Shown here: piece after piece, positions 16,120-24,631 of the stretch
How the letters are laid out: each line of letters opens with the position of its first letter
Numbering within the stretch: the first letter of the stretch is position 1
NCBI RefSeq assembly: GCF_013602415.1
Contig: NZ_WPAG02000003.1
Location: 744,001 to 808,000 of the forward strand
Origin: Rhodococcus sp. B50
Lineage (GTDB): Bacteria > Actinomycetota > Actinomycetes > Mycobacteriales > Mycobacteriaceae
DNA length: 64,000 nucleotides
Reading direction: 5' to 3'
The notes under the pieces: generated by a model
What the model was told of the DNA's origin: nothing
Database searches by the model: none
Seen by the model: the letters and a program-made list of their open reading frames with translations, nothing else
Made by a program: the position numbers and the translations under genes

Positions 16120-16608
16120 TCACCGGTCAGCGTGGTCGCACAGTGTGCCGATCGGACAGATCGTCGAATCACCGTGCGGATCGATCCAGACCGCCTCTGC
16201 CGACCGCAGTCCCGGAACAAGCAGATGACTGCCGCGGCTGGGCCATTGCACGAACTCGTATCCCGCGAGGTTGTCCTGAACGACTTCTGCGATCCAGGCG
16301 GCGGCTTCACCGAATGAGGCGTCCATGGTCAACCCTCCACCGGTGTTGAACCCGCCGATCCCTCGAATGCTCTGCCAGCCGACGAAGACGTAGTAGTCAC
16401 CGTTGATCGACAAGTCCCACACCAGCTTGTCCGTGTCCACGTACCGTCCGTACCGAAGGCAACGCAGATCTCGGCCGACGGCGGCGAAAGCCTCGACCCA
16501 CGGGCCGGGGGGATCGAGATCGGGCCCTTCGATCGGTCCGGATTCGCTGTCGACCAGAGGGATGCGCCATATCAAGCTGTCTTCGTTCCACCGGTCCACA
16601 CGGGGCAT
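16120..16608 (-). CDS. conserved orphan protein (162 aa), intact copy of a duplicated gene
   Basis: 162 residues, MPRVDRWNEDSLIWRIPLVD at the start, then VGRDLRCLRYGRYVDTDKLV, INGDYYVFVGWQSIRGIGGF and a helical C-terminal part with EAAAWIAEVVQDNLAGYEFV. Acidic and aromatic composition without membrane segments suggests a soluble cytoplasmic protein, somewhat like small immunity proteins, but I do not recognise the family. A second, nearly identical but frame-shifted copy lies at 36344-36855, and the DNA just upstream is shared among three loci. It faces the RNA-repair operon. Confidence 0.75.
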   Translation of the reverse strand: MPRVDRWNEDSLIWRIPLVDSESGPIEGPDLDPPGPWVEAFAAVGRDLRCLRYGRYVDTDKLVWDLSINGDYYVFVGWQSIRGIGGFNTGGGLTMDASFGEAAAWIAEVVQDNLAGYEFVQWPSRGSHLLVPGLRSAEAVWIDPHGDSTICPIGTLCDHADR

Positions 16609-17142
16609 GTCGACATCATTCCGGTCCGGGTCGCGGTGAATGTACTCGAGTCGAAAATGCCCTGGAGATCAGTAGCGACGTCTCCGGGATGGGTTCTCAC
16701 CATGGCCGCCGATCAGGTATCACGAAGCGCCCAGGTAAGGCTTCACGTGCCTTCGATGCACCGCCCCGGCACGAAAAACGCGCTCACCTGCGAGATCGGG
16801 ACGATAGCTGCGTAAACGGAAATTTACATCGGTCACCCCGCACAAATTGTGAGTGACATACCCCCAGGTCACAAAAAATGGCCGGAATGTCCGATTGTAG
16901 TGTCGAGATGCAGCGAAGATTGACAAACCCGACCACATAGATTGACAACGATCACTCGGACCGACACCGCTCGTACCTGTGCTTATTCGCGAGAACAGCA
17001 GTCGGCGTCACCTCTATTCTGTCAAAGTCGGTTGTCGATCTGCCTCACGGTTGTGGATGCACCAGACCGAGATCGGTGCGACCGCTGCGATCGTCGGCGC
17101 GGAGCCATGAGGTTGTCGGGTGGGCGTGTCAAGATCAACGAC
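16609..17142. other. intergenic stretch with leader-type repeat block
   Basis: Bases 16610-16700 read on the minus strand carry a block shared with 36260-36330 and 60018-60061 (CCGGAGACGTCG then CTGATCTCC and ACTCGAGT), lying upstream of the 162-residue gene. The rest is relatively AT-rich, with two TTGACA boxes at 16920 and 16942; I saw no matching -10. No gene seen. Confidence 0.5.
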
Positions 17143-17706
17143 ATGAACGCACAGGCGAGCCCGATCCTGGAATCGGCAGTGGTGCTGGCGATGGACTACG
17201 GGCAATTCTGTCTCGACGGTGGGCTCGGGGACATCGACAACGAGCTCGAGCTGCTCGAGCAGGCCCAGGCGGAGCAGCCCAGCGCCGGTGACGGCACCAT
17301 GGTTGTGGTGGTGTGCCCGCACCAGAACAATTTCGAGATGAGCGTGGACGTGCAGGTCTTCGACCGTCGTCCCGCAGCCGATCGGTCCCAGTGGCAGCAG
17401 GTCAGCGAAAACCGCCTCGAAGTCGACGCGCCCGGGATGCTGAGCCTGTCGTCCCCGACCACCGAGCCGGTCACCGTTGCGGTGCCGCCCGGACAGTACG
17501 TGGTGGAGGTGTCCGGGCGTGGTTTCGTCAACTACGGCTGGCCCGGTTCGACCACTCCCGGGGATGTGTGGCGCCTACGGCTGTGGCCCAACGACGACAG
17601 CGTCCTCGAACCCGCACAACTGTGGGAGATGCCCGGATGCGGCGTCCCGGAGAACACCCCGTCCTCGACGCACGAATCCGGCAGTTCGGTGACGGACGGA
17701 TCGTGA
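17143..17706 (+). CDS. orphan protein related to the 17832 gene product
   Basis: 187 residues from ATG 17143; ATG 17107 is an alternative start and the sequence farther upstream in frame is not protein-like. It is acidic (LGDIDNELELLEQAQAEQPS), then beta-rich with TMVVVVCPHQNNFEMSVDVQ, VAVPPGQYVVEVSGRGFVNY and DVWRLRLWPN. The PG-x-Y-x-V-x-V/L-x-x-x-G then L-x-LWP signature also ends the 160-residue protein at 17832, so the two are neighbouring paralogues. No signal peptide or enzyme motif. The last 20 residues look disordered. Confidence 0.7.
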   Translation: MNAQASPILESAVVLAMDYGQFCLDGGLGDIDNELELLEQAQAEQPSAGDGTMVVVVCPHQNNFEMSVDVQVFDRRPAADRSQWQQVSENRLEVDAPGMLSLSSPTTEPVTVAVPPGQYVVEVSGRGFVNYGWPGSTTPGDVWRLRLWPNDDSVLEPAQLWEMPGCGVPENTPSSTHESGSSVTDGS

Positions 17707-17831
17707 AGCCGCGACCGAGGTCGACGATTGTCGGTGACTTGCCCGCTTATCGATCCGTCTGCAGCGACGATCAGCGAGGTGGACCGTACGGACTTCCCGT
17801 TGAGGTGGCGTGAGATCGGAAGAGCATCAAG

Positions 17832-18314
17832 GTGATCGAAGCCGAACTCTATGTCCAATACGGATCCACCTTGCCCTTTCAGCAGGTCAGCATGCCGATG
17901 CCGGATCTTCCTGCCGCGACCGGCGACATCCTCACGTGGGATGGCGACCAACGACTCCTGGTCGTAGCGACGGCGTCCTCGTTGGGGGCGGTCGCATTTC
18001 GCTCCGAGGTAGTGACTGCCGAGCCTGCGATAGACGGTGCCGGATGGGACGAATGGCAGGAGGTATCGGTCCAGTTCGACAGCGGCGATGTCCGACTTCG
18101 GGATCTCGACGCCGACACCGTACTCCTCGACGCAAGCCTTGTTTCCCTACCGGGTCGGTACCGAGCCCGCCTCTACGCCACAGGTCGCGACTGCGGAGTT
18201 GAACTGCAAGAAGCCGGCGATGATCTCGTCGAACGCTATCTCATGCAGTTATGGCCCGAAACCGCGCCGAGACCGCCGACCCCGGTGATGAAGGTCGATC
18301 GACGGGCTCGGTAG
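17832..18314 (+). CDS. orphan protein related to the 17143 gene product
   Basis: 160 residues from GTG 17832, with GGAAGAG about 9 bases ahead. It is beta-rich: MIEAELYVQYGSTLPFQQVS, then WDGDQRLLVVATASSLGAVA, and the shared C-terminal signature LPGRYRARLYATGRDCGVEL followed by ERYLMQLWPE. This type of small acidic protein is frequent in actinobacterial genomes, often near polymorphic-toxin or competence-type loci, but the function is not established. Codon use matches neighbouring genes. It lies 125 bases after its paralogue on the same strand. Confidence 0.72.
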   Translation: MIEAELYVQYGSTLPFQQVSMPMPDLPAATGDILTWDGDQRLLVVATASSLGAVAFRSEVVTAEPAIDGAGWDEWQEVSVQFDSGDVRLRDLDADTVLLDASLVSLPGRYRARLYATGRDCGVELQEAGDDLVERYLMQLWPETAPRPPTPVMKVDRRAR

Positions 18315-18347
18315 CACTGTGCCGATGTCCCACCGGCTGTGCTCGGG

Positions 18348-18674
18348 TCACATGTAGTACGGCATGCTGTCGACCGAATAGCCGAACATGCCCATGCACA
18401 GGCCGGTCAGCAGAAATGCCACGAGAAAGCCCGCGAGGGCCAACCGGGCACGCCGCCACACGATGAGCGCGACCGCGCCCACTGTCGCCACTGCGACGAG
18501 TGGAGCTGCCCAGCACAGCCAGTAGTCGACCCCGCCGGGTGGAAAAGACGGCACGTCGAACGCGCGCTGCACGACCGTCACCGCCTGCCAGTAGCTCACT
18601 GCGCAGAAGAGGATTCCGGCGAAGGTACCCCAGCACAGCAACGCCAATCGGTATTCGCCACGCCTCTCGGACAC
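18348..18674 (-). CDS. small three-helix membrane protein
   Basis: 108 residues with membrane segments at about 8-27 (YRLALLCWGTFAGILFCAV), 49-70 (YWLCWAAPLVAVATVGAVAL) and 75-98 (RLALAGFLVAFLLTGLCMGM), ending DSMPYYM. It lies tail to tail with the 17832 gene, 34 bases apart. No motif recognised. The start at 18674 lacks an obvious Shine-Dalgarno sequence. Confidence 0.62.
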   Translation of the reverse strand: MSERRGEYRLALLCWGTFAGILFCAVSYWQAVTVVQRAFDVPSFPPGGVDYWLCWAAPLVAVATVGAVALIVWRRARLALAGFLVAFLLTGLCMGMFGYSVDSMPYYM

Positions 18675-18767
18675 CTCGTCAGCCTAGAAGAGTCGCGGTC
18701 CCGATAGCCGGTGGACACCGATGTTCTCCGTCCACCTTCCGGAACGAGCATCGAATAATGTCGCAGC

Positions 18768-19226
18768 ATGCGCATATCCGGTCCGGAGTTCGGTTCGCGG
18801 TGGGACATCGAGTTCACCTTCGAACCCACCGATCACATTCGGGACGTACTCGTCTGCGCGTTCGCCCGGCTCTCCCGGGACACTCTGCGCTTCGCGGCGA
18901 TGAACACGTTCGATCCCGGGGTGTGGCGCATCGACATCCGACTCGAGGTCGTCCCGGTACCGGGGTTGGTGTGCTCCCTCGTCGTCGGCGGCACGCCGCA
19001 CAGCGGTTTCGGTATCACCAGCGCGGTGGAGGACGTCGCCACCACGGTCGAGATCGCGTCCTACTTCCAGGATGTCGACGAATGGCTGCAATGGCCCACG
19101 CTGCCCGACGGCCGGCATCTGACCCCCAGAATCGTCGACGGACGAGCTGTGTGGGGACGGTACACAGGGGAGGTCGTCGCGCCGATCGGGGAACTCACCG
19201 ACTACGTCGACCGCCTGCACCACTGA
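18768..19226 (+). CDS. conserved orphan protein (152 aa)
   Basis: 152 residues, MRISGPEFGSRWDIEFTFEP to DYVDRLHH. Alternating beta strands (RIDIRLEVVPVPGLVCSLVV) and a late TTVEIASYFQDVDEWLQWPT helix suggest a soluble alpha/beta protein. There is no catalytic motif and no membrane segment. It is divergent from the membrane protein at 18348 and convergent with the gene at 19273. Coding character is clear; function is unknown. Confidence 0.65.
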   Translation: MRISGPEFGSRWDIEFTFEPTDHIRDVLVCAFARLSRDTLRFAAMNTFDPGVWRIDIRLEVVPVPGLVCSLVVGGTPHSGFGITSAVEDVATTVEIASYFQDVDEWLQWPTLPDGRHLTPRIVDGRAVWGRYTGEVVAPIGELTDYVDRLHH

Positions 19227-19272
19227 GCGCAGCCGGCATCCGGCATCGTCCATACGGTGCGCTCGGGCAGGA

Positions 19273-20271
19273 TCATTCCTCCTCGAGGAAGGGCTCTTCC
19301 GCGTCGAGCAGTTCGGCGTCTTCGGGAGACAGGTTCTCGCCCGGTTGCACCGTGCGGGTCAGCGAACCGTCTCGATCGAATCTCTCCGGTGCCTGGACGA
19401 TCTGCAGACCCCGCGCCAGTGTTTCGACCTGGTCCTCGTCGGCACCGGCTCCCTCTGCGAAGAACGCTGCTGCGACCGCATCGTGGGCCAGCGCCTGCGC
19501 CAGCGGCCAGTCCCGGATGTACTCGTCCATGGGATCTGTGGGATCGCGCCTGCTCAACGACTCGGAGATGCACCGCTCGAAGTAGGCGGCGACCAGGTCC
19601 TGGGAACGAGCCCACTGCTCCCGCAGTCCGGTTGCGGCAGCTGCCTCCTGCAACTGCGCACGGATATCGAGGGCATCGGCGACGCGCATCGGCGGGGACC
19701 GGCGCACCCGGTCGACGTAGTCGTCGAACCCGATCGCCGCGACGGTGGTGAATGTATCGACGATGGTCGGCCAGTTCGGTCCCAGATGCTCGACGAGGTC
19801 CGCGTCGGTGATCGTGGTCGCCTCGAGGTGCTGAACCAGCCTGTCGAGAGGCCGATTCGGGTCGTCGTACATCCCGTCCCGATCCGCCTGGCGTAGCCAT
19901 TCCATTTCCGCGATCGTGGCGTCCCCAGGTACCGAACTGGCTTGCGCAAGTGCTTCGCCGATGGACAGTTCGGTCCCGGTTGCGACCTGCGGCCCCCATG
20001 CGGCGCCGTTGACCCGCAACAACTCCGCGGCGCGTTGCACGACGGTGGTCAACCGCTCCGACGTACCCGCGAGATGGGGTGGATTCTCGATAGACGAATC
20101 CGGAGCTGAGGTCGGGCTCGATGGCGTACTCGCCGCATCGTGACTGCGCGCCGCGGCCGCGGCCGGAGTGTCCCTCGCTCCGGTCTTCCATACTCCGATC
20201 GCCGCAGCAGCCACAACAGCGCAGACGGCTACTGCTACCAGAGCCTTCACCCCGCGACGTCGTGGCTGCAC
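19273..20271 (-). CDS. membrane-anchored extracytoplasmic protein
   Basis: 332 residues. A basic start (MQPRRRGVK) and a single hydrophobic segment ALVAVAVCAVVAAAAIGVW at residues 10-28 act as signal anchor, with no lipobox. An Ala/Ser/Pro-rich linker to about residue 65 leads to a helical outer domain (ERLTTVVQRAAELLRVNGAA, EALAQASSVPGDATIAEMEW) ending in an acidic tail DAEEPFLEEE. GTG 20271 is selected by AAGGAGA 9 bases upstream. An overlapping frame from 20359 (MSGTPAPGTVQIGFGFGQP) runs into this start and may be a short upstream coding unit. Function unknown. Confidence 0.68.
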   Translation of the reverse strand: MQPRRRGVKALVAVAVCAVVAAAAIGVWKTGARDTPAAAAARSHDAASTPSSPTSAPDSSIENPPHLAGTSERLTTVVQRAAELLRVNGAAWGPQVATGTELSIGEALAQASSVPGDATIAEMEWLRQADRDGMYDDPNRPLDRLVQHLEATTITDADLVEHLGPNWPTIVDTFTTVAAIGFDDYVDRVRRSPPMRVADALDIRAQLQEAAAATGLREQWARSQDLVAAYFERCISESLSRRDPTDPMDEYIRDWPLAQALAHDAVAAAFFAEGAGADEDQVETLARGLQIVQAPERFDRDGSLTRTVQPGENLSPEDAELLDAEEPFLEEE

Positions 20272-20688
20272 TTCTGTACGTCTCCTTCGATACGGCCTCT
20301 ACGGGTTGTCCGAATCCGAACCCGATCTGGACAGTACCGGGTGCAGGAGTGCCACTCATCGGTCAGCAGCGGCCGGTGGCCTCTGGCTCAATGCCACATT
20401 TCACCGAAGATCTCCGGCCGTCTCTTCCTGAAGGTCACACTCCTCGGTCCCCGGCCCCGTCGTGACGATTCTGAGGGGGTAAGAACACAATCGACTTCGG
20501 ACACCGCCGCAAATTGCGCGGAGTCGAGATTGCCGAGTGCTCGACGCTTTCCGGGTGCGTGGTCAGAATTCGGTGTCGCGCGCGTACCTGTCTTCGATGT
20601 TCTTCGCCTCGTGATGCAGCGATTCGACAGAGAGGTGTCTTTTATCCCGGCGGTCTGTGCTCGCTGTGGCCGGGGAGCGGTCACCCTG
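20272..20688. other. intergenic stretch
   Basis: Apart from a possible short minus-strand upstream frame (20359 to about 20270), no gene is seen. Confidence 0.4.
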
Positions 20689-20699
20689 GGGTGGGGTGG

Positions 20700-20770
20700 T
20701 GGAATGTCAAAACCCCGGGGACGTGCACTGTGGGGTGCAGAGGCCGCTCCGGGGTCTTCGCTGTCAACTA
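20700..20770 (+). ncRNA. candidate structured RNA upstream of the Abi gene
   Basis: ACCCCGG (20712-20718) pairs with CCGGGGT (20749-20755), enclosing an inner stem TGCAC (20724-20728) with GTGCA (20735-20739). The 3' side GGGGTCTTCGCTGTC resembles the GGGGATTTTCTTTGTC that follows the hairpin in front of the other Abi gene. A class of structured RNA upstream of abiF-type genes has been described; I infer this is such an RNA. Confidence 0.5.
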
Positions 20771-20788
20771 TATCGGTACTGGAGGGAT

Positions 20789-21463
20789 ATGCCCAACCGC
20801 AGCGCGGCCGTGACGCAGGCGATGCGTGTGTTGTTGACGCCGGAGCGGTTGTCGTCGTATCTCGCGGCGACCGGAGGTGATCTTGATCGGGCGTTGGATC
20901 TGTACGAGTGGAACGCTCGCCTGGGTGCGGCGGTGTTCGAGGATCTCGGTTACCTCGAGGTGGTCTTGCGCAACGCTTGTCACACCCAGCTCGATCGGTG
21001 GAACCACCGCAATCTGGGTGCCGATCCGTGGTATCTGACGGCACCGTTGACGCCGCAGTCGCAGAAGGATGTTGCCGAGGCGCGGCGCCGTGCGACGCGC
21101 GGGGGCCGCGCGGAGGTGCCGGGTCGGGTGGTGGCGGAGTTGATGTTCGGGTTCTGGCGTTTTCTGCATGCGCGCACCTATGAGGCCACGTTGTGGACTC
21201 CGTGTGTGCGGCACGCGTATCCGCACCAGCGTCCCAACCGACGTCAGGATGTCTATCGACGGCTTGATCACCTCAACACGCTGCGGAATCGGATTGCTCA
21301 TCACGAGCCGATCCACGGCGCGCAGATCGCCGGCACCGGACAGGACGTCGCCGGTCTGCATGGGGAGTTGCTTGAGGTGTTGTCCTGGATCGATCCGACG
21401 GTGGCGAGGTGGGTGCGCGAGCGCAGCGCGGTGCCGGCGTTGCTGGCGGCCCGACCGGCCTGA
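20789..21463 (+). CDS. Abi-family (HEPN) abortive-infection-like protein
   Basis: 224 residues from ATG 20789, preceded by GGAGGG. It is an all-helical protein of the Abi type seen in actinobacteria: DLDRALDLYEWNARLGAAVF, EDLGYLEVVLRNACHTQLDR, then the HEPN signature LNTLRNRIAHHEPIH near residue 165, where R-x4-H is the usual RNase catalytic pair. Such proteins probably cut RNA upon phage infection or when an RNA partner is lost. The structured RNA directly upstream and the coupled small genes downstream suggest one defence-like unit. Confidence 0.8.
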   Translation: MPNRSAAVTQAMRVLLTPERLSSYLAATGGDLDRALDLYEWNARLGAAVFEDLGYLEVVLRNACHTQLDRWNHRNLGADPWYLTAPLTPQSQKDVAEARRRATRGGRAEVPGRVVAELMFGFWRFLHARTYEATLWTPCVRHAYPHQRPNRRQDVYRRLDHLNTLRNRIAHHEPIHGAQIAGTGQDVAGLHGELLEVLSWIDPTVARWVRERSAVPALLAARPA

Positions 21464-21488
21464 CGAGGTACGTGTCGCCTGCATCAGG

Positions 21489-21680
21489 GTGCTGTGTGAG
21501 CGCGCCCGCGACACTAGTGTTCCCGCCACCGAGCGGGTTGCGTTGATCGAGAAGATGACCGCCCGCTGGGCGCAGGTCCCCACCCCACCCGGGCTCACGG
21601 AGCTGTCCGAGCTCGGTGGTTGCCCGGTCACCCCGAAGAACTACGCACCACGGAAGATGAATCTCGGAAGGGACACGTGA
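21489..21680 (+). CDS. small ORF between the Abi gene and the 21680 gene
   Basis: 63 residues from GTG 21489: VLCERARDTSVPATERVALI, then EKMTARWAQVPTPPGL and PVTPKNYAPRKMNLGRDT. The stop TGA at 21678 overlaps the next start (TGATG), which argues for translational coupling and so for a real gene. The start is not certain; the frame is open further upstream into the Abi gene and no clear ribosome site is seen. No domain recognised. Confidence 0.5.
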   Translation: MLCERARDTSVPATERVALIEKMTARWAQVPTPPGLTELSELGGCPVTPKNYAPRKMNLGRDT

Positions 21681-22237
21681 TGAGCCTGTACACCGTCAGT
21701 TACCTCGGTCAGGATCAGTGGCTCGCCTTCGAGGACACGCAGGCCGCCCGGATCTACGCGTATGTCCCGAAGCTGGGCAGGTTCGTGCTGCACCGCCAGC
21801 TCGGCCGGGACTTCTACTGGGACAACGAGCTCGACTGGACGCCGGTCGACGCCGCGACCGGCCACGGCATTGTTGAGGCCGGGCAACTCGGCAAGCTCGA
21901 CGACCCGCGGCACCGCGACCTGCTCGACGAGCTGACCGCCGAACCCGACCATAAGACGCTGGCCGAGGTGTTCGGTGCCCAGCCTGTCCCTGAGCGCACC
22001 CCTTCGCCGAAGGAGTTCGCTGCGGCAAAGGTCAATGCCCTGGCTTCAGCTGCACCGGGAAAGTGGTTCACCTACAAGGTCTATGACCGCGACAAGCGTA
22101 AGGCGGCCAGCGTCGCCGCTCGCGATCTGCGTACCGGGAAGATCGCTGCGGTCCGCAAGTCCGGTCTGCACATCGATTCCCGGGTGACCTCGACCGTCGA
22201 TGGTCGTTTCGCTGTGGAGATCGCCCGTACCACCTGA
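21680..22237 (+). CDS. conserved hypothetical protein (185 aa)
   Basis: 185 residues from ATG 21680, with GGAAGGGA about 7 bases upstream. The N-terminal half is WLAFEDTQAARIYAYVPKLG and RFVLHRQLGRDFYWDNELDW; the C-terminal half is PGKWFTYKVYDRDKRKAASV and then RDLRTGKIAAVRKSGLHI, a basic beta-rich module that could bind nucleic acid. It is the last gene of the Abi cluster and overlaps the preceding small frame. Not assigned to a named family. Confidence 0.65.
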   Translation: MSLYTVSYLGQDQWLAFEDTQAARIYAYVPKLGRFVLHRQLGRDFYWDNELDWTPVDAATGHGIVEAGQLGKLDDPRHRDLLDELTAEPDHKTLAEVFGAQPVPERTPSPKEFAAAKVNALASAAPGKWFTYKVYDRDKRKAASVAARDLRTGKIAAVRKSGLHIDSRVTSTVDGRFAVEIARTT

Positions 22238-22441
22238 AACGAAGGTGTTCCGGTCGGCAGGAAACGACACCCCGCACCCCCTCGGCGCGGGGAAGGGACG
22301 CGGTAGAGATCCGCGCCTGCCGTGGGGCGGATATGTATTCACACGCGGGCATCAGTGTGTGACGATGCCACGGAAGGGCCGGATGGAACTGGAACTGTCC
22401 TCTGCGACCAGGGCCGTGTAACGGCATCGCCGCGTGTGTTT

Positions 22442-23473
22442 TCACGGGCCGTCCGAACCGCCGAACACGAGGTGGGGTGTACCGACAACCGACTCGTGCG
22501 GATGGAGTTGGTGCTGCAGGGATGCGAGCGCGGCGTCGTCGAGAGTTCCCCGGTAGATCTGACAGGCCCAATCGAAATCCGTGGTGGACCAAGCCACCTG
22601 GTGGCCGTGCACCTTGACCCTCCATGGTGTGCTCGATCGGGGCCGTCGGATGAGCCAGCCTGTCCGCTGGTCTGTGCCCAGTGGTGCGGAGAACGCACCG
22701 GACTGCGGATCGGTCAGCTCGACCAGGCGCGGGGTGAAATCCATCAGCACCGGCACGTGGATGGGTTTGGCGGTGATGTTCTCCCGGAACCACTGCATCG
22801 ATTCCTCCCACCGGGTAGCGGGCGGGCCGCCGTGTCCGGCGCGGACGCGGGAGTCCTCGTCGGAGACGACCGGTCCGTCCCATGTGAACAGGGAAGGATC
22901 GAGCGGCTCCCCCACGGTCAGGTCGGTGAATGCGGCGCCGTCGATGCCGTCACCCGAATGTTGCGCAAGCACCGTGCCGGTCTCGGCATCGACCACCAGA
23001 CGAATCGAGGGCTTGGGCCTACGGTCACTCTCACGTGCGGCCAGGTCCACGGACCAGCAACGGCGGTCGAGAAACTCGAGGTCGGTCACCGGTCCTGTCG
23101 GACGGGCATGGTGGTCTCCGACCCAATGTTCGACCCGTGGGGTGATCACGAGGTACCGGCCCGAACCCGGAGAATGCACCCGGCGTAGTTCGGTGCAGCG
23201 AGGACGATCGGGTTCGGTAGTGAAGTCCCAGGCGGTGGTGCCGTCGCTGACGAACAGCACGTGCCCGTCGAGCGTTTCGATTCTCGATCGGCGTCCCCAC
23301 CGATACAGACGTACGCCCTCGAGTCGGAAGGGGAGAAAGACGGGTTCTTCGCCGTAGGTGCCGTAGTAGTAGTGAAACGGTTCGTCGGAGTTGCGGTACG
23401 CGGCAACTACACCGTGGATTGGCTCGCGAGGCCCGTCGGCCATGGTCACCAGCATCTGCACCCATGCGGTCAT
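22442..23473 (-). CDS. two-domain orphan protein; C-terminal half shared with the pnkp-linked gene
   Basis: 343 residues from ATG 23473, where GGAGG sits 8 bases upstream; sequence in frame before it is not protein-like. The N-terminal 210 residues are beta-rich (HYYYGTYGEEPVFLPFRLEG, RIETLDGHVLFVSDGTTAWD, LDRRCWSVDLAARESDRRPK). They resemble proteins that read out outer-membrane lipoprotein-like folds only loosely, so I do not name the fold. The C-terminal 130 residues repeat the blocks of the 139-residue protein at 15653. It faces the Abi cluster tail to tail. Function unknown. Confidence 0.68.
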   Translation of the reverse strand: MTAWVQMLVTMADGPREPIHGVVAAYRNSDEPFHYYYGTYGEEPVFLPFRLEGVRLYRWGRRSRIETLDGHVLFVSDGTTAWDFTTEPDRPRCTELRRVHSPGSGRYLVITPRVEHWVGDHHARPTGPVTDLEFLDRRCWSVDLAARESDRRPKPSIRLVVDAETGTVLAQHSGDGIDGAAFTDLTVGEPLDPSLFTWDGPVVSDEDSRVRAGHGGPPATRWEESMQWFRENITAKPIHVPVLMDFTPRLVELTDPQSGAFSAPLGTDQRTGWLIRRPRSSTPWRVKVHGHQVAWSTTDFDWACQIYRGTLDDAALASLQHQLHPHESVVGTPHLVFGGSDGP

Positions 23474-23826
23474 CACATCCTCCGACACGGACGAGTGCGG
23501 TCCCACAGAGGCCAGGGGACGGGACGTCGCCCGGGAACATCTCCGGTGTCGATCTCCGCTCGGTGACGAGGCTGTCCGTGCGGTGGTGACAAGGCGGGGG
23601 ACATCACGTGGATGTGTTCTGACATCGGTCGTCGCTCCCGAGTACTCCGTCCGCAGACGAAGAGATCGAGTGTACAGCTCTCGCATCGAGACAAGCTCAG
23701 AGGCGCCGTCAGAACTTCGGCTCACGTCAGCACGTCCCAGTCCGGTTACCAGGGATCGTAAAGTCGCGGCGTGTCCGTTACCGGATTGTCCGTGGGCGCG
23801 AGGCCGCACCGTACCGACGCCGAAGG
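23474..23826. other. intergenic stretch
   Basis: Upstream region of the 22442 gene; an open minus-strand frame continues to 23845 but has Arg/Thr/Ser-rich, non-coding character. No other gene or repeat seen. Confidence 0.4.
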
Positions 23827-24597
23827 TCAGAGCTTCCACAGCCACAGCACCGCGCGGCGCCGGGTGGGGGAGATGACGCGGTGGTCGTGACGCAGCCGCG
23901 GGTTGGGGTGACCGCGGTCGGTAAGGATGCGCGCGGCGTCCGCCACGGCGATGGGGTCCAGGTCGGTGCGGGTGCGTAGCCGGTAGGCGGCGGCGTGGCG
24001 GGTGTGGGGGATGCGGTGCGGGCCGGCGTCGACAACCACCGGCGGGTGCAGTGGGTGTTGTCGTCGTTGATGATGACGTCGCCGGGTTGCAGGCGGGTTC
24101 GGCGCGCCCTTGCCGGGCGCAGGTGAGGTCCAGTTGGTCTCCTTGTCCGCGGTAGGTGTGTAGTTGGCGAGGTGTCGTAGGAACATGCGGCGCACGGGAG
24201 TGGGCAGGAAGTCGTGGTCTGTGCGGGTGCGGCTGCCGATCCCGGCCAACGGCACAACGCGGCCGATCTGCCAGATGGCGGTGGCGCTGTCGAGGAAGGC
24301 ATGTGCGGCGGCGATGGCGTCGGGATCGTCGGTGATCAGCGCGGTTTCGTCGGCGATGGTCGAGGCGTGGGAGGCGCTGGCCGGGCCGACGATTACCTTC
24401 TCTGCGGTGACGATCAGTCCGGTGTGCAGGTTCGGTGTGGACAGCACCTGCACGCCGGCGTCGAGGAAGTGGGCGAGGGCGGTGGGGGAGGTGGCGTGTG
24501 CGCGCACGGCGGCGCGGGCGGCGTTGACGCTCAGCTGGTCCCCGGCCCGCAGTGGCAGCAGGTCGGGTGCGGTGTGGTCGAGGTAGGCGATGGCCAC
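23827..24597 (-). pseudogene. PLD-like phosphodiesterase family gene with two frame breaks
   Basis: Read from about GTG 24597 the protein is VAIAYLDHTAPDLLPLRAGD, then HFLDAGVQVLSTPNLHTGLI, VTAEKVIVGPASASHAS and ETALITDDPDAIAAAHAFLD. This is the order of blocks of phospholipase-D-like nuclease domains, but the H-x-K motif reads H-T-G, so catalysis is doubtful. Near 24105-24125 the coding sense moves to another frame (RLQPGDVIINDDNTHCTRRW) and near 24045 it moves back (VVVDAGPHRIPHTRHAAAYR) until TGA 23827. Two compensating single-base changes explain this. Start codon uncertain; it follows the 661-residue gene on the same strand. Confidence 0.6.
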
Positions 24598-24631
24598 ACG
24601 CCGGGGCCCGGGGTGGCGGGGTCGTTCCAGT

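Noticed and set aside
17813..17825. AGATCGGAAGAGC, identical to a common sequencing-adapter 13-mer.
   Set aside because: The match stops one base later, the neighbouring sequence is normal and GGAAGAG serves well as the ribosome site of the 17832 gene. Chance match is the simpler view; a read check would settle it.
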